From Flavobacteriales bacterium (lineage in GTDB: Bacteria > Bacteroidota > Bacteroidia > Flavobacteriales_F > PHOS-HE28): DNA of 5,139 nt. The position numbers and the translations under genes were made by a program. The notes beneath the pieces were generated by a model that saw nothing but the letters and a program-made list of their open reading frames with translations, did not search any database and was not told the origin of the DNA. The stretch is from the NCBI GenBank assembly GCA_020437875.1, contig JAGQVR010000202.1, positions 1 through 5,139 on the forward strand, in the 5' to 3' direction. Within the stretch, counting starts at the first letter, position 1. Each line of letters starts with the position of its first letter. Shown here one piece after another: positions 4,953 to 5,139 of this stretch.

Positions 4953-5139
4953 CTAGGCCGGATTCAGAAAGCCGAACACCTTGTCGTACTCCCCCTTCTG
5001 CTCCGCATGGCGGAGCAACTTCACGCGTTCCACAAGGATCTCGCCTTGCGGAGGCTCGGGCTCCTTCAGTAGGTCCATGACCTCGGCGATGTACTCGGCC
5101 AGCGGCATGGCGTTGGGGTCGGTGGCCTGGTGGGCACCG
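4953..5139 (-). CDS. Short-chain dehydrogenase/reductase (DltE-like), C-terminal fragment
   Basis: Reading the minus strand from the right edge gives 61 residues and a TAG stop (4953-4955), with no in-window start needed. The sequence runs GAHQATDPNAMPLAEYIAEV, then MDLLKEP, then QGEILVERVKLLRHAEQKGE and YDKVFGFLNPA. The NAMPL-x-EYI-x-EVM-x-LL ... GEI-x-VERVK-x-LR-x-AE-x-GEYD-x-VF-x-x-LN pattern is the conserved tail of a COG0300/DltE-type SDR subgroup, NAD(P)-dependent oxidoreductases of unproven substrate. The Rossmann glycine motif and the Tyr-x-x-x-Lys catalytic site lie outside the window. Assignment rests on recognition of this C-terminal pattern alone, so the family is likely but the substrate is unknown. 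Confidence 0.75.
   Translation of the reverse strand, partial: GAHQATDPNAMPLAEYIAEVMDLLKEPEPPQGEILVERVKLLRHAEQKGEYDKVFGFLNPA

Noticed and set aside
4369..4956. Plus-strand frame of 195 codons overlapping the small exported gene and running through the spacer.
   Set aside because: Its composition is Arg/Pro/Gly-rich with no export signal; the frame starting at 4376 has a proper signal sequence and balanced composition.

Overview
The window is GC-rich, gene-dense DNA whose gene content points to a Bacteroidota bacterium. The strongest evidence is a secreted repeat protein ending in a type IX secretion (T9SS) C-terminal sorting domain. Several starts lack a Shine-Dalgarno sequence, and one gene has a Bacteroidota-type -7 promoter match (TAnnTTTG). 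The high GC suggests one of the GC-rich uncultured Flavobacteriales-like lineages rather than a classical low-GC flavobacterium. That last step is inference. No rRNA, tRNA, CRISPR array, integrase or phage gene is visible.

Layout, left to right. Positions 1-279 (+) hold the C-terminal end of an ankyrin-repeat protein cut by the window edge. It converges, with a 9-bp gap, on a secreted clostripain-family (C11) cysteine peptidase at 289-1734 (-). A 197-bp divergent spacer (1735-1931) separates the peptidase from a 115-residue conserved small protein at 1932-2279 (+), of a family often loosely labelled N-acetylglutamate synthase. This converges, 18 bp apart, on a REP-associated tyrosine transposase (RAYT, Y1/HUH type) at 2298-2942 (-). 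Next comes a secreted seven-repeat beta-propeller-like protein with a T9SS sorting domain at 2995-4287 (-). It is divergent from a small exported, possibly lipoprotein, orphan at 4376-4801 (+). A 151-bp spacer rich in inverted repeats (4802-4952) follows. The window ends in the C-terminus of a short-chain dehydrogenase (DltE-like) at 4953-5139 (-), also cut by the edge.

The genes do not form one pathway. Three products (peptidase, propeller, small orphan) are exported and may serve the cell envelope or surface. The RAYT is the only mobile or domesticated-mobile component. The most notable signal is inside the RAYT reading frame: a perfect 28-bp palindrome whose two strands both begin with GTAG, the hallmark of REP elements. 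It is bracketed by 8-bp direct repeats (GGCGGTAT), so that repeat plus spacer plus palindrome make a 39-bp, 13-codon, in-frame unit. This looks like a REP-like element carried within the gene of the enzyme family that acts on such elements.
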